Assembly (NCBI GenBank): GCA_964551035.1
Contig: CAZKBK010000006.1
Span: 62,001 to 126,000 of the forward strand
DNA: 64,000 bases
Reading direction: 5' to 3'
Source: Chryseosolibacter sp964551035
GTDB taxonomy: Bacteria > Bacteroidota > Bacteroidia > Cytophagales > Cyclobacteriaceae
The notes beneath the pieces were generated by a model. The model was not told the origin of the DNA, did not search any database, and saw nothing but the letters and a program-made list of their open reading frames with translations. The position numbers and the translations under genes are program-made. Each line of letters starts with the position of its first letter. Position 1 is the first letter of the stretch. Shown here piece by piece: positions 43,822 through 52,586 of this stretch.

Positions 43822-43849
43822 GGGTTTCGGGTTCCAACCTGACGCTCAA

Positions 43850-43906
43850 GTTGCCACTAGGACACTAAGATACAAAGGTAAATTACACACGTAGGGCCTT
43901 TGTGGC
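43850..43906. repeat. Imperfect 9-bp-type repeat (CACTAAGA/CACAAAGG family) with inverted end
   Basis: GCCACTAGG, ACACTAAGA and TACAAAGG follow each other at 43854-43878, and CCTTTGTGGC at 43897-43906 is their inverted partner. It sits in the 224-bp gap between porZ and recO. No gene is seen in the rest of that gap. Confidence 0.5.
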
Positions 43907-44045
43907 TACAAACCAGAGGAGTGCGGAACGCCATGCTTTACCGACGCGAGGCACGCACTCAAACGCAAATGATATGACAACACAGCAAAACACGCCGCGA
44001 ACCTTTGCGACGAAACTCCGCGCCCTCCCCAAATAAAGAATTGAA

Positions 44046-44714
44046 ATGATCTCAAAAACCCGCGGCATCGTTTTCAGGTTCACGAAATTCAGGGAGACGT
44101 CCATCATTGTGACGATCCTGACCGAGGCTTTCGGCCTTCAACATTACATTGTGAATGGCGTTCGTGCCAAATCACCAAAAAGCCGCATCGCGCTCTATCA
44201 ACCCCTGACCCTGCTCGACATGGTCGTTTATCATCGCGAGAATACCAACATCGAACGAATCCGCGAGGCGCGTTGTTTTCACCCCTATCAAACCCTGGCG
44301 ACCGACGCCAAAAAGTCCACAATCGCCATCTTCATCACCGAACTTCTAAACAAATCTATACGGCATGAAAGCCATGCCGACGTCCTGTTTGCCTTCTTGT
44401 CCGAATCGCTCGTTGCCATCGACAAGACTACAACAGCATTCGAGAATGCACACCTCATTTTCATGATCCAGTTAAGCCGGCACCTGGGTTTCGGTCCTCA
44501 ATTCACCAATGAAATTCTCGGAGGACGGGTTGCCGACCCGGAAACGGAGCAGGCGTTGACGCTTTTGCTGCGCGCGGCGTACGGGCACCCCTTGCCCATC
44601 AGCTACATCCAACGGAGAATCATCCTGGATCTGCTGGTAAAGTTCTACGCTGACCACATCGAAAACCTGGGCGATTTCAAGTCCATCCCGGTCTTGCGCG
44701 ACCTGTTGAGTTGA
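44046..44714 (+). CDS. recO: DNA repair protein RecO
   Basis: The 222-residue protein has the N-terminal OB-fold of RecO (TRGIVFRFTKFRETSIIVTIL, quoted as TKFRETSIIVTIL; GLQHYIVNGVR) and a C-terminal helical domain. RecO loads RecA on SSB-coated DNA with RecR, whose gene is at 57370. There is no Cys4 zinc site of the Deinococcus type. Convergent with the response-regulator gene: the stop codons abut. Confidence 0.9.
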   Translation: MISKTRGIVFRFTKFRETSIIVTILTEAFGLQHYIVNGVRAKSPKSRIALYQPLTLLDMVVYHRENTNIERIREARCFHPYQTLATDAKKSTIAIFITELLNKSIRHESHADVLFAFLSESLVAIDKTTTAFENAHLIFMIQLSRHLGFGPQFTNEILGGRVADPETEQALTLLLRAAYGHPLPISYIQRRIILDLLVKFYADHIENLGDFKSIPVLRDLLS

Positions 44715-45413
44715 TCACCTCACCTCCAAACGGAATCCCACGCCGTGATAATTCACGATCTGAACATCCGGATCATCGCGGAGGTATTTTCGCAGCTTGG
44801 AAATAAACACATCCATGCTTCTCCCCATGAAGTAGTCGTCATCACCCCAGATGCTTTTCAAAATCTCCTCGCGTTTCAATACCCGGTCGCGATTGCGGTA
44901 AAGCAACTTGAGCACATCCGCTTCTTTTTGGGTCAGGGTCTTCTCGCTGGAATGGTTTTTCAACGTGAGCCGAAGCGGATCGAATCGAAACTTGCCGAGC
45001 GTGAAAATGCCTTCATCGTCGGCCTTCGCCGCGCCATTGCTTCTCTTGAGAAAAACCTCTATGCGGCAAATCAGTTCATCAAGACTGAAAGGCTTCGTGA
45101 TAAAATCGTCTCCGCCCGACTGAAACCCGGCAAGTTTGTCTTCCACCATGGATTTGGCCGTCAAAAACAAAATGGGAACCTGGTCGTCCTTTTGGCGGAT
45201 CTCCTTCGCCAGCGTAAAACCATCCTTGCGCGGAAGCATCACATCGAAAATGCAAAGGTCAAAGCCGTTCGCGTTGAAAATATCCTCAGCCGCACTCCCG
45301 TCCGTTGCGAGGATGACCTCGTAGCCTTTCAACACAAGGTTATCCTTGATGACATACCCGAGATTCGGGTCGTCTTCAACAACGAGTATTTTCTTGCGCT
45401 TTTCTTCGATCAT
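44715..45413 (-). CDS. OmpR-family response regulator
   Basis: The 232-residue protein has a receiver domain (VVEDDPNLGYVIKDNL; phospho-Asp in LCIFDVMLPRKDGF; LFLTAKSMVEDKL; DDFITKPFSLDEL) and a C-terminal winged-helix domain ending VRGVGFRL-like as YHGVGFRLEV. It is the DNA-binding partner of the kinase encoded 3 nt upstream. Three TTAACAT repeats upstream of that operon with 11/21-nt spacing are a candidate binding site for it. Confidence 0.94.
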   Translation of the reverse strand: MIEEKRKKILVVEDDPNLGYVIKDNLVLKGYEVILATDGSAAEDIFNANGFDLCIFDVMLPRKDGFTLAKEIRQKDDQVPILFLTAKSMVEDKLAGFQSGGDDFITKPFSLDELICRIEVFLKRSNGAAKADDEGIFTLGKFRFDPLRLTLKNHSSEKTLTQKEADVLKLLYRNRDRVLKREEILKSIWGDDDYFMGRSMDVFISKLRKYLRDDPDVQIVNYHGVGFRLEVR

Positions 45414-45416
45414 ATA

Positions 45417-46682
45417 CTAGGAAAGGGGAAGGGTGATCCTGAATACGCTACCGGCTCCGGGGGCACTTTCGACCCTAACGGTACCGCCATGCGACGCGAT
45501 AATTGACCTGACGTAATTTAGCCCAATGCCAAAACCTTTTACGTCGTGAAGATTGCCCGTAGGGACGCGGTAAAACTTTTCAAAAATACGTTTCTGATGC
45601 TCCCTGCTGATCCCGATGCCATTATCTGCAATGCTGATGACAAGCTGTTTGCGATCGTTGGCCGTACGGATCGTGATCTGCGGCGTGGTGGCGCAGTATT
45701 TAATCGCGTTGTCAATCAGGTTGTAAACGACGTTGACCAGATGCAGCCGATCGGCATGGAGCGTGTGGCTCGCCGCGTTCAATTCGCAGGAGATCGAACC
45801 GTCGCGCTCCTGCAAAGACATCGCCGTGTTCGTGATGGCGTTGCGGATTACCTCGTGCATGTCGACGACCTCTTTCCGCAGGCCGATGTCTTCCTTTTCC
45901 AGCCGCGCTACCTGCAGTACCCGTTCAACCTGCTGGCGGAGGCGGGTGTTCTCCTTTTCGATAATCGTGGTGTAGTTGAGCAGTCTTTCAGGATGCTGAA
46001 CGATGTCCGGATTCTTCAGGACCTCGGTTGAAACTGCGATGGTCGAGATCGGCGTCTTGAACTCATGCGTCATGTTGTTGATAAAATCCTTTTGGATCTC
46101 CGACAACCGCTTCTGCTTGAGGATGACGAAAATGGTGTACGAAAAGAATACGATCACGATCAGCAACACCACGGACGAAAATGACCATATCCCCATTTGA
46201 TTCAGAATGTGCGCCTCGCGGTCGGGAAACTGAACGCCGAAGTAATAGGCATAATTGTCCCATTCGGGAAGATTGCGGGAGCTTACTTTTTCCTTCGATG
46301 CCTGAAACGAAATATAATCTCCATACTTCATTTTTTCGCTGTTGCAGTCGTAAACGCCATACTCAAAATCGACCTGAATATTTCGTTTCTCAAACTCCGA
46401 ACGCAACAGAAATTCGAGCAGGCCGGATTTCACGTCGCCGTTCACCATCACGATAAAATAGTTCGTTGAAACCTGCTTGACGGGATTCATCGCCGGAGAC
46501 GGCGTGTTGTTGATGTCATAGATCTGATTGGCGACATTAAAAAGCGCAGCGTTAACCGTTCGCTCAAACTCCGCCTCCTTGAGGTCAAAAGCCCGGCGCA
46601 GCCAATACACCTGCGTGATCGTAATGCCGACGATGCAGAGCGTCGCGAGAATCACTATAGACCGGATGTAGGAACTCTTCAC
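45417..46682 (-). CDS. Membrane sensor histidine kinase
   Basis: The 421-residue kinase has two membrane helices (IRSIVILATLCIVGITITQV, about 6-25, and FSSVVLLIVIVFFSYTIFVIL, about 170-190; each quoted here within limits) around a periplasmic sensor region. The H-box is FINNMTHEFKTPISTIAV. The ATPase has NLIDNAIKYC (N), SIADNGIGIS (G1) and GFGIGLNYV (G2). GTG start at 46682. First gene of the two-gene operon with the OmpR-type regulator. Signal unknown. Confidence 0.94.
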   Translation of the reverse strand: MKSSYIRSIVILATLCIVGITITQVYWLRRAFDLKEAEFERTVNAALFNVANQIYDINNTPSPAMNPVKQVSTNYFIVMVNGDVKSGLLEFLLRSEFEKRNIQVDFEYGVYDCNSEKMKYGDYISFQASKEKVSSRNLPEWDNYAYYFGVQFPDREAHILNQMGIWSFSSVVLLIVIVFFSYTIFVILKQKRLSEIQKDFINNMTHEFKTPISTIAVSTEVLKNPDIVQHPERLLNYTTIIEKENTRLRQQVERVLQVARLEKEDIGLRKEVVDMHEVIRNAITNTAMSLQERDGSISCELNAASHTLHADRLHLVNVVYNLIDNAIKYCATTPQITIRTANDRKQLVISIADNGIGISREHQKRIFEKFYRVPTGNLHDVKGFGIGLNYVRSIIASHGGTVRVESAPGAGSVFRITLPLS

Positions 46683-46721
46683 AAGATAAAATTAAATAAA
46701 CGCGCCGGGTTGAAATTCAGT

Positions 46722-46760
46722 TTAACATCTCGTTAACATTAATTGACGACCCCTTAACAT
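46722..46760. promoter_or_regulatory. Three TTAACAT direct repeats, candidate OmpR/PhoB-type operator
   Basis: TTAACAT occurs at 46722-46728, 46733-46739 and 46754-46760. The first two are exactly 11 bp apart, the third 21 bp further, so all lie on about one face of the helix, as is usual for OmpR/PhoB-type regulators. The repeats stand between the divergent histidine kinase and DUF1573 genes. Confidence 0.5.
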
Positions 46761-46835
46761 GCGGATCGTTTTCGTCGCGCCAATTTTGATGTGTTCGAAC
46801 AACAGAACTAACAACAAACATTAACGCTTAAAACC

Positions 46836-47249
46836 ATGAAAAAGATTTCAATTACACTGTTTACCCTTGTCCTGGCGATGTATGCCTTTGGACAGGACCT
46901 GGCGATGAACCGTACAAAGGTAGTGGAAAAAAGTCCCGACGCGGCGGTCTTCACCTGGAAAGCTACGGAGTATGACTTCGGCGCCATAGAAGCGGGCGTA
47001 CCCGTATCTCATGAATTCAAGTTCACAAACACCGGTGACATTCCGCTCGTGATCACCGCAGTGAAGGCATCCTGCGGCTGCACGGTCACTGCCTATTCCG
47101 AAGATCCGATTGCTCCGAACGGAACGGGCTACGTAAAGGCCACCTACAATGCGGCCAAGCCGGGACGGTTTACGAAGACGGTGACGGTGACGGGCAACAC
47201 GGCGGAGGGGTCGATCCTGTTGACCATTAAGGGCGAGGTTGTGGAATAA
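46836..47249 (+). CDS. Secreted DUF1573-domain protein
   Basis: The 137-residue protein has a signal peptide (ISITLFTLVLAMYAFGQ) and one DUF1573 (ASPM/SPD-2/Hydin-like Ig) domain: KATEYDFGAIEAGVPVSHEF (quoted in full at 20), FTNTGDIPLVITAVKASCGC and PNGTGYVKATYNAAKPG. The CGC pair is conserved in the family. Function unknown; commonly periplasmic in Bacteroidota. Faces the two-component operon across 153 bp with the TTAACAT repeats and ends in a strong terminator. Confidence 0.9.
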   Translation: MKKISITLFTLVLAMYAFGQDLAMNRTKVVEKSPDAAVFTWKATEYDFGAIEAGVPVSHEFKFTNTGDIPLVITAVKASCGCTVTAYSEDPIAPNGTGYVKATYNAAKPGRFTKTVTVTGNTAEGSILLTIKGEVVE

Positions 47250-47268
47250 GAGCCGCCCCTACTAAAAC

Positions 47269-47300
47269 AGGCCTTCCCGAGACGGGCGGGCCTTTTTTTT
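47269..47300 (+). terminator. Rho-independent terminator after the DUF1573 gene
   Basis: AGGCC, then CCCG-AGA-CGGG nested within, then GGGCCT and a run of eight T, 20 nt after the stop codon. Confidence 0.88.
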
Positions 47301-47388
47301 GCTTGTGAATTTCATTTTTAGAAAACGTTTTCAATAAAAATTTGCGTAGATCAATGGCCTGCCGGCGCGGCCGGGCGTCGATTTTCGG

Positions 47389-47396
47389 TAACTTTG
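47389..47396 (+). promoter_or_regulatory. -7 promoter box (TAACTTTG) for ppc
   Basis: Exact TAnnTTTG match 22 nt before the ATG at 47419. Confidence 0.45.
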
Positions 47397-47418
47397 TTTG
47401 AACGCCAGATTAAACCGG

Positions 47419-49989
47419 ATGCCGTCAAATTATAACCAGGCCGTCGCCACCCGCTATCACATTTACAACAGCCTTTTTCTGAACCTGCCGTATACGGGCA
47501 TTTACAGGACAGGCACCTTATTACCGCTGCTGCAGCAGGCGTGTGAAACCGGCTTCTCCAAAGGGAAAGATCCGCGGGCGATCATCCGGAAATTTTTCAG
47601 TGACTTCACCCCTGAGGCTTCACGAAAGGAGCAGTTCGATCTCCTTTTCAATTTTATTCAGTACGCAGAGCGACAGGTGGTGCTGTTCGACTCTATTGAA
47701 GACGCCGCCTTCGAAGAGGTGAACGATCTCAAGGGCAAGGGTAGCGTGCAGGCGTTACTGCTGCGAACTTCTGCCGAAGGGCTGATGGACGAATTGAAAA
47801 AGAAACTGGAGGACTTCAGCGTGCGGATCGTACTGACGGCTCATCCGACGCAGTTCTATCCGGGACATGTCCTTGCCATCATCAACGACCTCGAAGGGGC
47901 CATCGGCGGGGGAAGGCTCGACCACATCAACCTGCTTTTGCGCCAGCTGGGAAAGACCGCTTTCATCAACAGGGCGAAGCCTACCCCTTATGACGAAGCG
48001 CTTAGTCTGAGCTGGTTTCTGGAAAATGTCTTTTACCAGGTCATTCCGCAGATCTTCCAAAAGATCCTCGACGGATTACAGGTTCCGCCGGAGGAGTGGA
48101 CGAACTTCGACCTGATCAAGATCGGTTTCTGGCCCGGTGGCGACCGCGACGGCAACCCATTCGTGACACACGATGTCACGCTGCAAGTAGCCACCAGGTT
48201 GCAGCAGACGCTTATGCGCTGTTACCACCGCGACGTCCGGTTCCTCAAAAGGAGGCTGACGTTTAAAGGCGTGGATCACATCATCACACGTGTCGAGCGG
48301 AAAGTATACCCGCTAGCGTATGGGAACGCCGATAAAGGCTACCCGAACGCGGAAGAATTGCTGGAAGACCTCATGCTCATGCGCCGTGGGCTTATTGAAG
48401 ACCACCGCCGCCTTTTTCTCGACCTGCTCGACGGGTTCATCCTGAAGGTGAAGATCTTCGGGTTCTATTTCGCGAGTATGGACATCCGCCAGGACAGTCG
48501 TAAGCACACGGCAGTCTGGGATGTAATCATCCGGAAGCTTCAGCGCACCAACGCCAAGCTGCGGAATTTCAACAAGAAGAGTGAATCGGAGCAGATACGC
48601 GCGCTGCTCAAGCTCAAATTCAAGCCCGAAGCCCTTCGGGTGAAGGACCCTTTTGTGCATGAGTTGATCGGGAGTATTCGTGTAATTGAAAATATACAGG
48701 CGCAGAACGGGGAACTCGGTTGCCATCGCTATGTCATCAGCAATTGCCAGTCCGCGCTTGACATTGTCCGCGTTTTTCAGCTCACACGCGTTCTTCTGGC
48801 AAAAAAGAATCGCCTTCGCGTTGATATCGTTCCCTTATTTGAAACCATCGAAGACCTGAGCGCCGCACCCGCCGTGATGGACGCCCTCTACAGCATCCCG
48901 GAATATCGCGAACACCTGAAACAGCGCGGCAACAAGCAAACCATTATGCTCGGTTTCTCCGACGGCACAAAGGACGGCGGTTATCTGCGCGCCAACTGGT
49001 CCATTTTCCGGGCCAAGGAGAACCTGACTATACTTTCACGCGAGCACGGGCTCGTGGCCGTATTCTTCGACGGACGTGGCGGCCCTCCCGCCCGTGGCGG
49101 CGGCAACACCCACGACTTCTACGCTTCGCTCGGTGAAACGGTGGAAGACAAAGAAGTTCAAATCACCATCCAGGGGCAGACGATAAGTTCAAACTTCGGA
49201 AAGCCCGCGTCCTGCCTTTACAACCTGGAACAGTTGATATCGGCCGGGATCGAGAACGATGTCTTCCGCAACAACATCGTACAACTCAAGGAAAAGGAGA
49301 AGGACCTGCTCGAGCGTCTCGCGGAGGAAGGCCATAAAGCCTATCTCTCCCTGAAGAACCACCCCAAATTCGTGCCCTACCTGGAAAAGATCACGCCGCT
49401 GTCGTTCTTCGGCGACATCAACATCGGCTCGAGACCGGTGAAGCGGAATGCCGGCGCAGCCCTGAAGTTCGAAGACCTCCGCGCCATTCCGTTTGTCGGC
49501 TCATGGGCGCAGATGAAACAAAACATTCCGGGTTTCTATGGGGTAGGCACGGCGTTGAAGCAATTGAAAAGCGAGGGAAAACTCAAGGACTTGAAGCAGA
49601 TGTACAAGCAATCGTTGTTCTTCAGGACGTTGTTGGGCAACACCATGATGTCATTGACGAAAAGTTATTTTCCGTCCTCGGCGTACCTGGCCAGGGACAA
49701 GGAGTTCGGCGAATTCTGGAAGATCATGTTCCGGGAGTACAAGCTTTCCGTGGCGATGGTCCTTGAGGTGACGGGTCTCTCGGAGTTGATGGAAAACAAT
49801 CCCGTCAACCGTGATTCGGTACGGTTGCGGGAACGCATTGTACTGCCCTTGATCACCATTCAACAGTTTGCCATGCAGCAACTTCGTCATCCGGATTCGG
49901 TGAAGGAAAAGGAATTCGAAAAAGAGTACCGAACGCTGGTGCTGAGGTGCATGTTCGGGATCATCAACGCGGCGCGAAATTCTGCTTAG
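47419..49989 (+). CDS. ppc: Phosphoenolpyruvate carboxylase
   Basis: From ATG 47419 (MPSNYNQAVATRYHIYNSLF) the protein has 856 residues. Catalytic segments are VLTAHPTQFYPGHV (His region), GFWPGGDRDGNPFVTHDVT, IMLGFSDGTKDGGYLRANW and FFDGRGGPPARGGGNTH, the last being the Gly-rich loop in the form common in Bacteroidota rather than GRGGTVGRGGGP. It carboxylates PEP to oxaloacetate as an anaplerotic step. The upstream TTG at 47398 lies only just downstream of the -7 box and is unlikely to be the start. The 232-bp region after it (49990-50221) shows no gene. Confidence 0.95.
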   Translation: MPSNYNQAVATRYHIYNSLFLNLPYTGIYRTGTLLPLLQQACETGFSKGKDPRAIIRKFFSDFTPEASRKEQFDLLFNFIQYAERQVVLFDSIEDAAFEEVNDLKGKGSVQALLLRTSAEGLMDELKKKLEDFSVRIVLTAHPTQFYPGHVLAIINDLEGAIGGGRLDHINLLLRQLGKTAFINRAKPTPYDEALSLSWFLENVFYQVIPQIFQKILDGLQVPPEEWTNFDLIKIGFWPGGDRDGNPFVTHDVTLQVATRLQQTLMRCYHRDVRFLKRRLTFKGVDHIITRVERKVYPLAYGNADKGYPNAEELLEDLMLMRRGLIEDHRRLFLDLLDGFILKVKIFGFYFASMDIRQDSRKHTAVWDVIIRKLQRTNAKLRNFNKKSESEQIRALLKLKFKPEALRVKDPFVHELIGSIRVIENIQAQNGELGCHRYVISNCQSALDIVRVFQLTRVLLAKKNRLRVDIVPLFETIEDLSAAPAVMDALYSIPEYREHLKQRGNKQTIMLGFSDGTKDGGYLRANWSIFRAKENLTILSREHGLVAVFFDGRGGPPARGGGNTHDFYASLGETVEDKEVQITIQGQTISSNFGKPASCLYNLEQLISAGIENDVFRNNIVQLKEKEKDLLERLAEEGHKAYLSLKNHPKFVPYLEKITPLSFFGDINIGSRPVKRNAGAALKFEDLRAIPFVGSWAQMKQNIPGFYGVGTALKQLKSEGKLKDLKQMYKQSLFFRTLLGNTMMSLTKSYFPSSAYLARDKEFGEFWKIMFREYKLSVAMVLEVTGLSELMENNPVNRDSVRLRERIVLPLITIQQFAMQQLRHPDSVKEKEFEKEYRTLVLRCMFGIINAARNSA

Positions 49990-50221
49990 CGTTGGGCGGT
50001 GCGGGCCGCCATAATTTCACGTCATACACTGCTTTGTCGCTATCAAATCGTGGTAGCTTGAGCCATTCCCGGCGTCAGCGAAATCACGAGAGCGATCAAT
50101 AGAATTCCGACCATTCCAGGGACCGGTACTTTCTTCCTGTTAAAGCGAACTTTATTTTCAAAAAGATGATCTCACGGTGGGTATTCCACATCGGCGGGGG
50201 ATTTTTTTACTATTTTGAAAA

Positions 50222-50785
50222 ATGGTTCACGCTGGCCCCTACAAGAATCGGACGGATGAAGAACTCGTGGCGATGTATAAGCAGTCGTCCCACCTCGACA
50301 TCGTGGGTGAACTCTACAACCGGTACGTCGCCCTGACGTTTGGTGTGTGCCTTAAATACCTGAAAGACCGGGAAGACAGCCGGGATGCCGTCATGCAGAT
50401 ATTTGAAAAGCTCATGGTCAGCCTGAAGGAACACCACATTACCCAATTCAAAGGCTGGCTCTATGTGACCGCCCGAAACCACTGCCTGATGCAGATCAGG
50501 GCCCGGAGGGGAAAAAATTTCGAAGAAATCTCGCCTTTTCTTATGGAATCCGACCCTGAAATGAATCTGGAGGGAGGTCCTGAAACCGAGGAAAATCTTG
50601 GTAAATTAGAGAGGTGTATCAACCAGCTGGGCAGCGAGCAGCACCAATGCGTCAGGCTGTTCTATCTCGAGCGGAAATGCTATCGCGAAATCACGGAAAG
50701 CACCGGTTTTGACCTCAAGAAAGTAAAAAGTTATATCCAGAACGGGAAAAGGAATCTGAAGATCTGCATGGAGCGAAATGGATAG
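50222..50785 (+). CDS. ECF-type RNA polymerase sigma factor
   Basis: The 187-residue protein has sigma region 2 (LYNRYVALTFGVCLKYLKDREDSRDAVMQIFEKLM, seen as KYLKDREDSRDAVMQIFEKL, and WLYVTARNHCLMQIR) and region 4 (LGSEQHQCVRLFYLERKCYR, then EITESTGFDLKKVKSYIQNG). It starts ATG 50222 right after a TACTATTTTG sequence, which lacks one base of the -7 box. The following gene overlaps by 8 nt and encodes a membrane protein that should be its anti-sigma factor. Confidence 0.92.
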   Translation: MVHAGPYKNRTDEELVAMYKQSSHLDIVGELYNRYVALTFGVCLKYLKDREDSRDAVMQIFEKLMVSLKEHHITQFKGWLYVTARNHCLMQIRARRGKNFEEISPFLMESDPEMNLEGGPETEENLGKLERCINQLGSEQHQCVRLFYLERKCYREITESTGFDLKKVKSYIQNGKRNLKICMERNG

Positions 50786-51995
50786 GCGGAGAAACGATAT
50801 CGAGCGCTATTTACGAGGCGAGATGTCGCCGGGCGAAATGCATGCCCTGGAGCGGGAGGCCATGAAGGACCCCTTCCTTTCAGAGGCACTTGAAGGCGTC
50901 GAGCAGACGGGCGCGCAGGAGTTCCTGCTCGACCTTCGCGAACTCCATCACACTGTACACCAGCGTGCGCGTTCGCGTCGCCCGAAGTTTATCTCCATGT
51001 GGAACTGGTCTATCGGGATTGCTGCCGGCTTGATTATCATTGCCCTCGCCGCGGTCTACATCATTAGCGGCGTCACTGAAGGCGAACGCCAGACGCTGGC
51101 CTTGAAAAAGGAAGCCCTCCCTCAGCCCGGACACCCGACACCAGCCGACACCCTTGCCGACGCATCGCAACCGGCCTCGCCCCCCGCGCGGGAGGAATCC
51201 GCGACCGGGCCCGCGACAGCAGCCGTTCCGCAGCCACAGGAGGTTGAGACCGACGCCCCGGAGGAGACCGAAATCTCCGTAGACGACGGGATGGCCTCCC
51301 GCGACGCCGTTGATGAAACCAGTCCCACCGAGGCTGTTGACCCCATAGCAATACCGGCATTGGATCCCGTCGCAGGAATCGCCATCGCCGACACCGTTCG
51401 GGTCATCGAAGGACGCGTGATCTCGGCGGAAGATGGAACCGCCCTGCCCGGTGTTACGATCCGTATCCAGGATGCGCCTACGTCAACGTCAACAGACGCT
51501 ACGGGGAATTTCACCATCCCCGTTGTTGACGAGGATCAAGCCCTCGTGTTCAATTTTGTCGGCATGGAGGAAAAGGTTGTCCCCACCGCGGGTAAGCAAC
51601 ACCTGGACGTGACCCTTGAGCCCGACCTCACCCAACTCAGCGAGGTGGTGGTGATCGGGTATGGCGATGACGACAAAAAGTTACCGTCGAAGGAATACGC
51701 GGCGCCCACAGGCGGTCGCAAAGCCCTCGAAAAATATCTCGAGGAAAAAATGAATTACCCGGAGCAAGCGCTGCTAAATAACGTCGAGGGAAGGGTCACC
51801 ATTGAGTTTACCGTTTGGACCGACGGCACGTTACGGGATTTTCAGGTGCTGAAGGGGCTGGGATTCGGTTGCGATGATGAGGCGATCCGCTTGCTGAGAG
51901 AAGGGCCCGCCTGGTCACCGTCAAAACGAGACGCGCAGCCCGTGGCCGAAAAGGTGAAGGTGCGCGTGAAGTTCTCGCTACCAAGAAGGGAGTAG
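50778..51995 (+). CDS. Membrane anti-sigma-like protein fused to CarboxypepD_reg and TonB C-terminal domains
   Basis: The 405-residue protein has a short cytoplasmic part (DIERYLRGEMSPGEMHALER, as in anti-sigma factors of this type), one membrane helix (about residues 75-97) and a Pro/Thr/Ala-rich linker. A CarboxypepD_reg domain comes next (about 209-290; IEGRVISAEDGTALPGVTIR) and ends in LSEVVVIGYG, as in SusC-like receptors. Last is a TonB C-terminal domain (about 315-403; MNYPEQALLNNVEGRVTIEF, GCDDEAIRLLREGPAWSP). It probably anchors the sigma factor encoded upstream and contacts an outer-membrane partner or gives TonB function. The combination is unusual. Confidence 0.82.
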   Translation: MDRRRNDIERYLRGEMSPGEMHALEREAMKDPFLSEALEGVEQTGAQEFLLDLRELHHTVHQRARSRRPKFISMWNWSIGIAAGLIIIALAAVYIISGVTEGERQTLALKKEALPQPGHPTPADTLADASQPASPPAREESATGPATAAVPQPQEVETDAPEETEISVDDGMASRDAVDETSPTEAVDPIAIPALDPVAGIAIADTVRVIEGRVISAEDGTALPGVTIRIQDAPTSTSTDATGNFTIPVVDEDQALVFNFVGMEEKVVPTAGKQHLDVTLEPDLTQLSEVVVIGYGDDDKKLPSKEYAAPTGGRKALEKYLEEKMNYPEQALLNNVEGRVTIEFTVWTDGTLRDFQVLKGLGFGCDDEAIRLLREGPAWSPSKRDAQPVAEKVKVRVKFSLPRRE

Positions 51996-52079
51996 GAGCA
52001 GAGAGCAGAGAGCCAAGAGCAGAGAGCCAAGAGCTGAGAGCTGAGAGCTGAGAGCTGAGAGTGGAGGGCTAAGAGCTGA
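51996..52079. repeat. GAGCNRA heptad array, 12 units, directly after a stop codon
   Basis: Twelve consecutive 7-bp units follow the TAG of the anti-sigma/TonB gene without a gap: GAGCAGA, GAGCAGA, GAGCCAA, GAGCAGA, GAGCCAA, four GAGCTGA, GAGTGGA, GGGCTAA, GAGCTGA. The array is in opposite orientation to the one at 52587-52655 and lies on the other side of the S23-type gene. Confidence 0.9.
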
Positions 52080-52094
52080 CAGCGGTATTTGCCA

Positions 52095-52469
52095 TTAGCC
52101 TCGCCGTTTCACGTCTTCCCTCACCTTTGTCAACAAACCAAATAGCATCGCTTTGACCTCACTGATCCTCGCGTCTAGATCCCTGAACCTTTCAAGGGGG
52201 ATATAGCCAAGCTCAAATGAAAGGAAAAGGAGGTATTCGGCCTCCTGGGCCGACCCGAAGGAGATCTGCAGATAACCCGCGAAATCTCTTTGCGTGAATT
52301 TTCCGCAGCCTTCCGCAATATTCGTTGGGATCGAGATTGCTGCCCGGCGAAGCTGCGAGGTCAATGCATAAAGCTCTTCCTTTGGGAAAAAATTTCTTGT
52401 GATCTCGTAAACGTCCAGTACAAATGCGTGGCCTTTCTGCCAAACCAGGAGTTCCTTGTAATTTTTCAT
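52095..52469 (-). CDS. S23/Avd-family four-helix-bundle protein, stand-alone
   Basis: The 124-residue protein begins MKNYKELLVWQKGHAFVLDV and continues with YALTSQLRRAAISIPTNIAEG, here given as SQLRRAAISIPTNIAEG, then FLQISFGSAQEAEYLLFL-type text as YLQISFGSAQEAEYLL. These are the signatures of the four-helix bundle (23S rRNA intervening sequence protein) family, which also includes the Avd protein of diversity-generating retroelements. Family role: basic, ring-forming, nucleic-acid-binding; precise function is unknown. The gene lies between two inverted GAGCNRA heptad arrays, with no rRNA or reverse transcriptase nearby in the window. Confidence 0.9.
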   Translation of the reverse strand: MKNYKELLVWQKGHAFVLDVYEITRNFFPKEELYALTSQLRRAAISIPTNIAEGCGKFTQRDFAGYLQISFGSAQEAEYLLFLSFELGYIPLERFRDLDARISEVKAMLFGLLTKVREDVKRRG

Positions 52470-52586
52470 AATGAGAGGGTTTCTGTGGATTATGAAATTT
52501 CCCCCGTCATACCACCATATCCAAATTTTCCAACTCCTTTTTTCCTGACCAATTTAACCGACCCCCAGCTGTAAGGCACCACCTCC

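Noticed and set aside
52095..52469. Diversity-generating retroelement accessory gene (Avd)
   Set aside because: No reverse transcriptase, template repeat or variable repeat was seen within the window; the protein is better described as stand-alone S23 family.
52095..52469. Intervening sequence within a 23S rRNA gene
   Set aside because: Both flanks are protein-coding genes and no rRNA sequence was recognised.
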